64,000 nucleotides of DNA from Macrostomum hystrix. Its lineage: Eukaryota; Platyhelminthes; Macrostomidae. Positions 47,901 through 58,084 of the stretch are shown piece by piece. Positions within the stretch are counted from its first letter, which is position 1; the number at the start of each line of letters is the position of its first letter. A model generated the notes under the pieces. That model saw only the letters and a list, made by a program, of their open reading frames with translations, was not told the origin of the DNA and made no database searches. The position numbers were made by a program, and so were the translations under genes. The stretch is taken from the NCBI GenBank assembly GCA_950097015.1, contig CATNEN010000038.1, forward strand, positions 28,240,501-28,304,500. The letters are read 5' to 3'.

Positions 47901-50826
47901 TGGAGTGAGAGAGGTGGAGTGAGAGAGGAGAGAGGTGGAGTGAGAGAGGTGGAGTGAGAGAGGAGAGAGGTGGAGTGAGAGAGGAGAGTGGTGGAGTGAG
48001 AGAGCTGGAGTGAGAGAGGAGAGTGGCGGATTGAGAGAGGTGGAGTGAGAGAGGAGAGAGGTGGATTGAGAGAGGTGGAGTGAGAGAGGAGAGAGGTGGA
48101 GTGAGAGAGGAGAGTGGTGGAGTGAGAGAGCTGGAGTGAGAGAGGAGAGTGGTGGAGTGAGAGAGGTGGAGTGAGAGAGGAGAGAGGTGGAGTGAGAGAG
48201 GAGAGTGGTGGAGTGAGAGAGGTGGAGCGAGAGAGGAGAGAGGTGGAGTGAGCGAGGTGGAGGGAGAGAGGTGGAGTAAGAGAGGTTGATTGAGAGAGGA
48301 GAGAGGTGGGGTAAGAAGAGAGAGTAGGAGTGAGATGGGAGAGAGGTGGAGTGAGAGAGGAGAGAGAGAGGTGGAGTGAGAGAGGAGAGAGGTGGAGTGA
48401 GCGAGGTGGAGGGAGAGAAGTAGAGTGGTGGAGTGAGAGAGGAGAGAGGTGGAGTGAGCGAGGTGGAGGGAGAGAAGTAGAGTGGTGGAGTGAGAGAGGA
48501 GAGAGGTGGAGTGAGCGAGGTGGAGGGAGAGAGGTGGAGTGAGAGGTGGAGTGAGAGAGGTGGAGGGAGAGAGGTGGAGTGAGAGAGGTGGAGGGAGAGA
48601 GGTGGAGTGAGAGAGGTGGAGGGAGAGAGGTGGAGTGAGAGAGGTGGAGGGAGAGAGGTGGAGGGAGAGAGGTGGAGTGAGAGAGGTGGAGTGAGAGAGG
48701 TGGAGTGAGCGAGGTGGAGGGAGAGAGGTGGAGTGAGAGAGGTTGATTGAGAGAGGAGAGAGGTGGGGTAAGAAGAGAGAGTAGGAGTGAGATGGGAGAG
48801 AGGTGGAGTGAGAGAGGAGAGAGAGAGGTGGAGTGAGAGAGGAGAGAGGTGGAGTGAGAGAGGTGGAGTGAGAGAGGTGGAGTGAGAGAGGTGGAGTGAG
48901 AGAGGTGGAGTGAGAGAGGTGGAGTGAGAAAGGTGGAGTGAGTGAAGAGGAGATTTGACGATATTAGCAGAGGTGAAAGGAGAGGGTTAGGTGTGCATAG
49001 GGTAGTTTAGGGTTAATGGGCGACACAATAGAGTATTCAAAGCCATAAAGAGTGACACAGACTAAATATAGAGATAAGCGAAGAACAGGAGTGCTTGAGA
49101 GCAAATTAATCAGTACCCACAGAGACATGATAGAATAGGTGTTGCCGGCATCAATGCTGCAAAATTCAACAAGAAATTGTTCGAAAAAAAATTCTAAGAG
49201 AAAGAGAAAAAACAGTTTTTCAGGGCCAAAATAGTTATAGCCATTTGTTATTGAGAATTCAATTAATAAAATTGAATGCTTGCTATCTTGTCTAGTCCTA
49301 GTTATAAATTGTAAACATTTAGTCTGTCAAATATGCAGGTAACAACAATATCATCCAGCTTGCAAATAATTTTTCGAAAAAGTTCATTGTTCTACCTTGT
49401 CATCAGGGGCTGATAAATTTATTATTCAATATTTTTTGTTTCGGCGTAGGGGGGTACAATGAAAAGAGAGACTGAGCGGCACGAGATTAAAAGTTAAAAA
49501 TATACATGGGATAGATTAAAATGTCAGATAGAGAGACACGGGTTAGAATGAAATGTCAGACAGAGAGACACGGGGTAGAATGAAATGTCAGACAGATAGA
49601 CACGGGGTAGAATGAAATGTCAGACAGATAGACACGGGGTAGAATGAAATGTCAGACAGAGAGACACGGGGTAGAATCAAATGTCAGACAGAGAGACACG
49701 GGGTAGAATGAAATGTCAGACAGAGAGACACGGGGTAGAATGAAATGTCAGACAGAGAGACACGGGGTAGAATCAAATGTCAGATAGAGAGACACGGGGT
49801 AGAATCAAATGTCAGACAGAGAGACACGGGGTAGAATGAAATGTCAGACAGAGAGACACGGGGTAGAATGAAATGTCAGACAGATAGACACGGGGTAGAA
49901 TGAAATGTCAGACAGAGAGACACTGGGTAGAATGAAATGTCAGACAGATAGACACGGGGTAGAATGAAATGTCAGACAGAGAGACACGGGGTAGAATGAA
50001 ATGTCAGACAGAGAGACACGGGGTAGAATGAAATGTCAGACAGAGAGACACGGGGTAGAATGAAATGTCAGATAGAGAGACACGGGGTAGAATGAAATGT
50101 CAGACAGAGAGACACGGGGTAGAATCAAATGTCAGACAGAGAGACACGGGGTAGAATCAAATGTCAGACAGAGAGACACGGGGTAGAATGAAATGTCAGA
50201 CAGAGAGACACTGGGTAGAATGAAATAGAAAGTTTATGCGAACACAGGAATGAGTCGAGAATAACAAATCTTCAATCATCCAATAGGAGGACCGCAGCAG
50301 CATCGCAGGCGGTGGACTTAGTCCGGCACCCGTTGCTGCTGCTGCTGCTGCCGGCAAAACTGAGCCCAATCCAGATGGTAAAGATGATTGCAAAGAATCC
50401 GATGAACCTGTCAAAAGCGACGATACTGCGGCCTCCGTCACCGCCGCCGCCGCACAGCAGCAGCGCCAACTTTTGGCTGGCAAAGCCAGGGCCAGGCAGA
50501 AGATCTCGCTGATGCGCGAGCGTCGAGCTCTTCGCACTCTTGGCATCGTCATGGGCGTCTTCATGCTCTGCTGGCTGCCGTTCTTCATCATCTACCTGGC
50601 AGGAGCATGGAATTTTAAAACGAAGGATGGATTTGAAGCTGCAGTCTGGCTAGGCTATGTGAACTCTGCGCTTAACCCCGTCATCTACACGGTGTTCAAC
50701 GAAGATTTTCGCATCGCTGTTTCTCGACTGCTTCGCCTAGGCCTCAAGCGTCGACCAGCGGCCGATACAGCCGCGGCTGCTGCGCCTGTTGTCATCGGGC
50801 CAGCTCCGCGCCGACTTTTCGGCTGA
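41905..50826 (+). CDS. D2-like dopamine/biogenic amine receptor
   Basis: Two exons in phase 0, 41905-42606 and 50287-50826, encode 413 residues. The donor is GTGAGT and the acceptor is ccaatag. Class A hallmarks: N30, D58, C86 with C173, amine-binding D93 (MDIFCCTASILNLAAIAVD), DRY 110-112, TM5 serines S185 and S189 (FSAMGSFYIP), CWLP 329-332, WLGYVNSALNPVIY ending at 368. The TM5-KIY and TM7 patterns fit D2-like dopamine receptors best, so Gi coupling is expected. The position of the conserved TM4 Trp appears to be Phe138. The N-terminus is only about 11 residues. An upstream frame at 41696-41905 ends in a stop overlapping the ATG (TAATG). The 7.68-kb intron falls in the third intracellular loop. 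Confidence 0.92.
42650..43250. repeat. 21-bp minisatellite at 5' end of receptor intron
   Basis: Core tgtctgtctgtggactggct, regular from about 42838 and looser before. It starts within 50 bp of the splice donor at 42607. Confidence 0.95.
43251..43674. other. Unique intron spacer
   Basis: No repeat or coding feature recognised. Confidence 0.5.
43675..44930. repeat. 18/19-bp minisatellite in receptor intron
   Basis: Unit gggatctcagggtagatat with frequent extra g (ggggta) and cgataag variants; about 65 copies. Confidence 0.95.
44931..45344. other. Unique AT-rich intron spacer
   Basis: No feature recognised. Confidence 0.5.
45345..46340. repeat. 21-bp GA-rich minisatellite in receptor intron
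   Basis: Nearly pure purine on the sense strand: gagaggagagaggtggagtg and the shorter gagagttggagt, degenerating into plain GA repeats after about 46210. The same family resumes at 47800, so the intervening block looks inserted. The 443-codon minus-strand Leu/Ser/Pro frame through it is a repeat artefact. Confidence 0.95.
46412..46458 (-). ncRNA. Hammerhead ribozyme-like motif of a Penelope-like element
   Basis: Minus strand: CTGACGA (46447-46441), an unpaired A, stem GAATT/AATTC with a TTT loop, then GAAATATC, where AT/AT could form the minimal stem III and C (46419) is the cleavage position. Stem I closes with GCC before the core and GGC after it, plus flanking U-runs against A-runs. Penelope-like elements are known to carry such ribozymes near their ends, and this one lies 3' of a Penelope-like coding remnant in the same orientation. 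Confidence 0.5.
46844..47672 (-). pseudogene. Penelope-like element, 3' coding remnant with GIY-YIG domain
   Basis: One minus-strand frame from about 47672 to a stop at 46846-46844. It encodes the RT C-terminal linker (SFHPKRTFRGVVKSQLLRYA), a Cys-rich segment (CKCCQAHARFTSVC), then a GIY-YIG endonuclease: NAIYTVFCRRC, YVGETANSIRGRMLAHIGDI, ATPVARHF, and the tail EAKLIEVLRTRSPHGINDQA. Two in-frame stops break it: TGA at 47500-47498 (before YSRRLL) and TAG at 47095-47093. The RT core is missing upstream, as in 5'-truncated copies. It sits within the dopamine receptor intron, antisense to it, between two arrays of the same minisatellite family. Confidence 0.9.
47800..48955. repeat. GA-rich minisatellite, second part
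   Basis: Units gagagaggtggagt (14 bp) and gagagaggagagaggtggag (21 bp), the same family as 45345-46340. A block around 48305-48420 recurs near 48770-48850. Confidence 0.95.
48956..49500. other. Unique intron spacer with possible ribozyme remnant
   Basis: Minus strand has CTGATGA (49406-49400) and TTCGAAAAA near 49376, the order of a hammerhead core, but the base after the short stem would be G, which is not cleavable. No other feature. Confidence 0.35.
49501..50226. repeat. 32-bp minisatellite before receptor exon 2
   Basis: About 22 copies with core gtcagacagagagacacggg followed by gtagaatgaaat. It ends 60 bp upstream of the exon 2 acceptor, leaving little room for an ordinary polypyrimidine tract and branch site. 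Confidence 0.95.
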
Positions 50827-53560
50827 GCTAGCTCAAATTTAGTCTATGGGCGATAAGGCGAATGAAGCGGTGTACTTGTGTGACGAATCAAGATTAATCA
50901 CCAAGTTCCGACATTGATTTAGTTTACCGAGCTGTTAACTGTAGAAAGAACACGCTATTTTTCACTCTGGGGTAAAAACCACGCGGGGGTATTTCAAGTG
51001 ACCTCTGCCTACTTCACGATAGATGCCAAACCGAATGATCGATTTTTGTGAAATTCCACCAAATTCGTCAACATTTTCCGCCCTTTACGATGAAACTAAA
51101 TTTCAAAGCCGTCGGACGTCAGCATCGTCGAGATATTCAGCGTGGCGACAAGCAAAACTAACATAGCTACCAATATGGCGAATCCCTGTTGTTTCAATAA
51201 TCTGAGTCCATCTTTGAGATGTAGATCGGGTGCTTTTGTTGAAGGCCCCGACGGTCGGCGCCGATGCTCCCGTGATGCTCCGGTGACGGGGATGAAGGGT
51301 ACCCAGGTGACTTGGATGCTGAGAACAAAGTTCCCTGCGACTGATTAACAAAAATTGTGGAGCCAACATTGCTTCCATGATAAATGTGGTACGCAGAAAA
51401 ATATTCCTATATTTGTGTTTTTTTGCAACCAGACACCCCCAACGAGAATCGATGAATATCTGGACGATGCCTATGTTTTGTGATTCTGGAAGTTGTTTCA
51501 TCGGATACAGCGGAAAGTTTTAGCCCGTGTTCTGCAGTTTCATGGCGATTGGTTGAATATTTGCGGAGGTACAGAAAAAACAAAGGTCTTGCTGTACAAT
51601 AATTAGCTGAGGGGGGTACATAAAATACTGGCGGATGATGCACCCTAAGCTCAGGGTTTATGAAGTGCAGCGCAAAACTGATTGATTAGTCGACAACTCC
51701 TGAATCGTGTAAATCTTTACACGAAAGAAAAAATCTTTATAAAATTCAGCAGCTTTTGTCCGTTTCTTTTAATACGTCATTGCTTTTGTTTTGTGCACGC
51801 TTCAAAAATTGATCGGTTTGTCGTCGTCGTTCAAATTAGAGTCTAATGACTCTTATTTGATTCTTAAAAAATAATTTTGCTTCTCTTCCTTTCAGTCTGG
51901 TTTTCAATAGTTTCTATCGCCCATAACGGGAGGAAATGAATTTCTATGTTTAGAAACCGCAGTGTGTGGAACCCGTTGTCAAACGAAAATCATGTGACTG
52001 AACCTGAGCCGATCAATTTATGTTCTATGGCGTCATCGTCGTCGATATAAATTAGTTTATTTTTTAACTCGATTATCCGACGTTAATTAGAAAAAAATAT
52101 TTTTATGTATTTTTTATTTTATTTAAAAGCTGTTATTCACTTTTCAGACTAATCCGTATGGCTACCGCAATTTCGCTTTGATTAAATTTTTTTGCTTTGC
52201 CGCTGCTTCGCTAGCAAACAGTTTAAAACTTTTGAAAATATTTTTTGCCACATTACGTCATCAAGTTATTTTTGATATTATAATCAATAATCAACAGATG
52301 AAGCTTTTCATTTTTTTCATCGGAAGTTTATGAAAAGAAGATAAAATTATTTATTAAGTTAGATTTTCTTTAAAGCGCTTCATTTTTGCCGTCATAGATA
52401 TCGGGAATTTTATTAAGACGGCATATGCAACTGACATTTCAGAAATCAAATATCAATTTTTCTGATCTCTAAATAATTATTTAAAGGCTGACTGGAGTCT
52501 TCAGAGCTGTTTTGTCCTATATATTTTTGTAATATTTGTTTGCGTTTTTTATTTTCAGAATTATTTCGGACACAAATTTCACTGTGATTAAGTTACCAAA
52601 TGTTTTTAGAATTTAACAAGAAAGCGATTTGGTCTCGGAAACGATCCTAGTTACAATTTTCCTGCTTTCTTTAAGTGCTTTGAAACGACACAACTGTCCA
52701 AACTCAGTGGACATAAAGTAATTTCAAAAGGAAGAATTTCCAAAATTCAATATAAAAATGTGCACTAAATGTCGCTTCGTTTTTTGAGTGTCCTTTTTGT
52801 ATAAACTATACTTTTTTATATTTAATTGGCAATTTTTTGTACATGCCCACTACTGTCGTTCGTTTTCGTTATATCTAATCGTTTTTTTTCGCAGCAGCGA
52901 TACAAGATAAAATAAAGAAGAGACGACAATTGACGAATATTTTTTAGTACGGAAAATTATACTTAGTAGTTTATTTTTTTCTAATGATCGATTCAAAAAT
53001 AGCAATAGTATATAGTATATCCTAATTGTATTTTTTTCTAAAGCTAAAACATAAAATCGAAATGTTTCGAAATATAAAATTGTTATACTACATACTGTAG
53101 TTATTGCATATACAGTATTGTTATACTATTGTTATACTACAGTTCACTGTATATGCAGTGAAGTAAAAGTTGCAATTTCTTTCAGTCTTCGAATACCGTA
53201 TAACTAGATAGATACAGGCTTAGTTTTCTAATTGTTTTCTTTTGTCCGCCAAAAAAATGAAAAGCGATTTGCCGCCCGGAAACGTGACATTGTAAATTTT
53301 GATTTTTAAGTGAAGCAAAAAATTCTAGCTACGTTTTTATTGCCGATTAAAAATTACGAATTAAAAAAAATTGAACAGACATTTTGTTAAGACATTTTTT
53401 CCTTTCAATTAGTTAAAAAACGAATGATTTAAGTTGATATTTTTATTCATAGTCACAGTCGTCTGAAATCTGAACCGATGTTAAAGCTAGTCAGATTAAG
53501 AACAATAAAATATATATTACGAGTATGAAATCTCATGACGTGCAGATGACAGGACATGAG
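50827..53560. other. AT-rich intergenic with dispersed-repeat pieces
   Basis: 50935-51080 matches the repeat at 38170-38225. 51480-51590 (gttgtttcatcggatacagc, gcccgtgttctgcagttt) resembles 55940-56010. A 132-codon minus-strand frame at 51501-51103 lies within this repeated sequence and is not supported as a gene. From 51650 to 53560 nothing is recognised. Confidence 0.5.
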
Positions 53561-54848
53561 AAATTCTTATCGGAAATCTACAGACTTTCTTATCGGAAAT
53601 CTACAGACTTTCTCATCGGAAATCTACAGACTTTCTTATTGGAAATCTACAGACTTTCTTATCGGAAATCTACAGACTTTCTTATCGGAAATCTACAGAC
53701 TTTCTTATCGGAAATCTACAGACTTTCTTATCGGAAATCTACAGAGTTTTTTTTCGGAAATCTACAGACTTTCATATCGGAAATCTACAGACTTTCTTAT
53801 CAGAAATCTACATACTTTCTTATCGGAAATCTGCAGACTTTCTTATCGGAAATCTACAGACTTTCTTATCGGAAATCTACAGACTTTCTTATCGGAAATC
53901 TACAGACTTTCTTATCGGAAATCTACAGACTTTCTTATCCGAAATCTACATACTTTCTCATCGGAAATCTACATACTTTCTTATCGGAAATCTACATACT
54001 TTCTTATCGGAAATCTACAGACTTTTTATCGGAAATCTACAGACTTTTTTATCGGAAATCTACATACTTTCTTATCGGAAATCTACATACTTTCTTATCG
54101 GAAATCTACAGACTTTTTATCGGAAATCTACAGACTTTTTTATCGGAAATCTACAGACTTTCTTATCGGAAATCTACAGACTTTCTTATCGGAAATCTAC
54201 AGACTTTCTTATCGGAAATCTACAGACTTTCTTATCGGAAATCTACAGACTTTCTTATCCGAAATCTACATACTTTCTCATCGGAAATCTACATACTTTC
54301 TTATCGGAAATCTACATACTTTCTTATCGGAAATCTACAGACTTTTTATCGGAAATCTACAGACTTTTTTATCGGAAATCTACATACTTTCTTATCGGAA
54401 ATCTACATACTTTCTTATCGGAAATCTACAGACTTTTTATCGGAAATCTACAGACTTTTTTATCGGAAATCTACAGACTTTCTTATCGGAAATCTACAGA
54501 CTTTCTTATCGGAAATCTACAGACTTTCTTATCGGAAATCTACAGACTTTCTTATCGGAAATCTACATACTTTCTTATCGGAAATCTACAGACTTTCTTA
54601 TCGGAAATCTACAGACTTTCTTATCGGAAATCCACAGACTTTCTTATCGGAAATCTACATACTTTCTTATCGGAAATCTACAGACTTTCTTATCGGAAGT
54701 ACATACTTTCTTATCGGAAATCTACAGACTTTCTTATCGGAAATCTACATACTTTCTTATCGGAAATCTACAGACTTTCTCATCGGAAGTACATACTTTC
54801 TTATCGGAAATCTACAGACTTTCTTATTTATAATCTACAGATACTCTT
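53561..54848. repeat. 23-bp minisatellite
   Basis: About 56 copies of cttatcggaaatctacagac plus ttt, with catac and short ttttat variants. The marker cttatccgaaatctacatac appears near 53934 and 54247, a higher-order period of about 313 bp. Long plus-strand frames of FLIGNLQT type are artefacts. Confidence 0.95.
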
Positions 54849-56161
54849 AATCGGGAATGAGATTTCTCTAGCTGCTCATTCTGAAGACACTGATAAGAAC
54901 CTATGAGATTCTGTGTTGCCTGTCCCTAGAGAATCCACGCCGGCAAGCAAGTTTCAGTGCACCATAACTGCTACTGTACGTCGCTCTATTTGTGCATGTC
55001 CACTACTTTTAACTGGCGTATCAGGTAACAGACTTACACGCTTGGGTGCGCAAGCACTAGTAGATTAGCTACGCTCAAATAGGTTTAAGACCTCTTTTTT
55101 CGAACAAAAAAACACTTGAACTATTTCAGCAAGTAGATTCAGGACTGTCTACTATTCTCTAGTTCCAGCAGCAGCAGACTTCACCTGGTATTTCGTGTTT
55201 CAATCCTAACAAATATTTCTGTATCGATTTTTAATTCCCTAATTTGTTTTCTGACTTTGGCTACAACCTTAACCTAATCTGTAAAGATATTTAGCTTTAT
55301 ATTGTTTTGTCTGATACAGTTAAAGCAATAAAAAAATTAAATAGACTCTAGTCATAATTTCATTTGGTCGAAAGCTATCGACAAACTCTCGTGAACGTGC
55401 GTTGTTGATTGGAAATTTTCTGGGTCGATTTAAGAAAATACACAAGGCTAAAATTGTTCATTTTACTCCGCTAAATATATTAGACTACTGTAAGAAATTA
55501 ATTAGATTTTTTACGCAAATACTTAGCTAAATTACTACTGATAAGGATTAAAAAAGTAGGATAGTAAGTTTTTTTAATTATAATAAAATAATCATGATTG
55601 GGACTCCTGTTAGTATGGTCATTTTAGCATCCAATCAGAAACGAGTGGCGCGAGGTTGGTTCCAGCCAATCAGAGACGATCAGCTTCTGACACTTGGCTA
55701 GAAATGCAATGAGTAATTCGCGTCAGGGTGTCCATAGTGACTTATGTCCACCTTTTGTAGCCCTTAAAGGTCCAGCAGTCCGTCTAGATAAGGTAGGTGA
55801 CCACCGAAGACGGAGAGGATGCAGGCACATTCAGGTGACATGCAGATAAATTTTTATGGCTAATATGTGTATAGAAAAATCAGACCTTCGGCCAGAACCA
55901 TTGAATATCTTGATGGTCTGAAGAACTGGCGACTTGATTCTTGTTTCAGAAGATGTGCAACAAAAAGTTGGCCCATGTTCTTGAGTTTCGTGTGCTTGCG
56001 TTGCTCCGTTCGGGTGCAGCACAAATAACTGTCTGGGGGGGAGGAACTACCCCATGGAAGTTCTACTGATAAATAGAAAGCTACAGAAGGAATGACAAGC
56101 CAAACATGCTTAGACTATTTTCTAGATTTATACAAAATATTATCGATTTCATGTCAGTCAG
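54849..56161. other. Intergenic, partly dispersed repeat
   Basis: No gene recognised. 55900-56010 shares diverged sequence with 51480-51590. Confidence 0.5.
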
Positions 56162-56563
56162 CTAGCCGAATCGGCTAACACCGGGCATTGCGTCAGCGCC
56201 ATCGTCGTCGTCGATGTCGTCCTCGGCAGCGAACACGGAGGCCTCGAAGCCGCCGCCGTCGCCGCTCTCGTCGTCTCGCGACCTACTGCCAGCCTGACGA
56301 AAGGCGCCGCCTCGCAGTCGACGCTGTCGCATCAGCGGAGGTCGACAGCCAACTTGACGAGATGACGACGACGAAGAGAACGATGAAGACGCTGTTGATG
56401 CGGTGCGACGCAACGGCAGCCGGTGAAGATCGGCGTTGTGCGCCGTCAGGCAGCGGCAATGCCGGTTAAGATCGCTGGCCTCCTCTAGGAGCTGCCAGTG
56501 ATGCCTGAAGTGCGGCGGTGTAACCTGCTGCTGCTGCTGCTGCTGCGGCTGTGGCTGCGGCTG
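56162..56563 (-). CDS. Probable terminal exon, Gln/Ser/Asp-rich protein
   Basis: A GC-rich minus-strand frame follows a plausible acceptor (gactgttgcag) at 56564 and runs 133 codons to a TAG at 56164-56162. It encodes QPQPQPQQQQQQQ, a segment HFRHHWQLLEEASDLNRHC, a serine run, a basic stretch and an acidic end (EDDIDDDDGADAMPG). The composition contrast with surrounding AT-rich DNA supports coding. The upstream exon was not found. The opposite strand is also open here as Arg-rich sequence, so strand assignment is not certain. Confidence 0.5.
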   Translation of the reverse strand, partial: QPQPQPQQQQQQQVTPPHFRHHWQLLEEASDLNRHCRCLTAHNADLHRLPLRRTASTASSSFSSSSSSRQVGCRPPLMRQRRLRGGAFRQAGSRSRDDESGDGGGFEASVFAAEDDIDDDDGADAMPGVSRFG

Positions 56564-56785
56564 CTGCAACAGTCAATATTGTAAGGTTATTGTAAATTGT
56601 GAAGATACTAATTTTTGTTATCTAATTTGTTACCCATTTCATTTTCAGCCCACTGGAAAATCCGTTGCAAAAATCCAGCCAATTTAGTGTACGCGACCTT
56701 GAATCACGCACGCATGCACCGGCAGCGTGATCATCTCATTTGCGAAATTAAGGTGAAGAAATCGCAAGTTGGATGACTGGCATAT

Positions 56786-56995
56786 CATTTAGTGACACTA
56801 GACCCGCAGCCAGCGAGGAGGCAATTCTGCTCATTTCGCTGACTCCTGAGCACACACCCACACAGGTGTGTACATCTGCCCTGACTTTCTCATTGTCAGG
56901 CAGTGTATTTCTCTCACTGTGCCTGGGAGGTTGGCCCTCAAGGGCGTAAATTGCAAGACAAGCCTCCAAGCCTTTTTTATATTGCGGTTGCGCGC
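56786..56995 (-). mobile_element. tRNA-derived SINE, copy 5, lacking its head
   Basis: Reverse copy beginning tagtgacactagacccgcag and running through tgactttctcattgtcaggc and the ttggccctcaagggcgtaaa block, then breaking off at ccaagccttttttatattgc. The tRNA-like part is missing, as after 5' truncation. Confidence 0.88.
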
Positions 56996-58084
56996 TAAAG
57001 CAGCAATCTAGATCATACCACGAGCTGTAGATATCTCGATTTAAAAATATCTAACACAGAGGTTGTTCATACCAGTAGGAAGCTCCGATGCATTTAAGTG
57101 CAATACATTTAAATGCTGCTTGGCATTTTACTTGGCATCTTCTGTCTTCATGTCGCCCAGCCCAGGAAGGCATAATTTTTGGTTCCTTCATTTTTTTTAC
57201 TTTGACTTTCTTTTAGACGGTGCAGTGGTAAATGTCAAGACCAGAAGAATATTTTACCAATCTCCACACACCCCCTGCAAAAGGTTGCTATGGGAACCGA
57301 TTCGGTGATAATAACCTTTGAAATCTCGTGAAATCATTTCAGGCTTTGGATTTTACCGTTATCTTTGAAAAAATCCACACACTGTAGGAAAGAAAACACA
57401 GTTTGTGCAACCGATGACAATCTATATAGTTCATTTGAATTCGCGCCAAAAAACTGTTTCCTTTAAAAGATTCACTGAATAGATCAGATTAGACAAATCG
57501 TGAACAAAAATTTGATTGACAGCCGCAAGAATTTTCTATTCAATTTATGTACACGTAAAAGACGACACGTTGCTTTTCGTAGTTGTTTGGTAAATAAACT
57601 TTATTAAACATATGTTGTGTACATCTGTCCACAGACATGCGGAGTGTGAAATATATGGAACATCGAAATCGTAGCTGTCAAAAAATCAGATTCAGTAACT
57701 GCATACAGTGAAATTTTCTGAGCTAGGAAATGTAAATCTTGATGAAATTATGTGGCTTTCAAGAATGTAACATCACCTAAACTGCTTCAATTGTCTGCTT
57801 AAGTGTTGTAGGAAACTAAATTGCTAAAAAACTTGAATGAACCTCTTCAATAGTGGAAGCAGCTTAAACCACGCTAACAACGTGTGTTTTTTTATTAAAT
57901 TAATTGCTGTCAAGAATTCACTACCTTAATTGTAGTTGATTTCTGTAGGAGTTTAGAAATTTCAAGCACTCTTGAAATTTGAGGTCTGAGATGGGTGACT
58001 TGAATTGTACACAAGTTTTCAATTCAGACATTTCAATTAATCTTATGAGCTCAGAATTCATTGTACTCGTATGATTTATTGATG
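56996..58084. other. Intergenic, AT-rich
   Basis: No gene or repeat recognised. Confidence 0.5.

Noticed and set aside
51103-51501. 132-codon minus-strand frame
   Set aside because: Lies in sequence partly shared with 55940-56010, so probably a dispersed repeat; no recognised domain.
53525-54850. 441-codon and 425-codon plus-strand frames
   Set aside because: The 23-bp unit lacks stops and three units restore frame, so several frames stay open together. No unique coding sequence flanks them.
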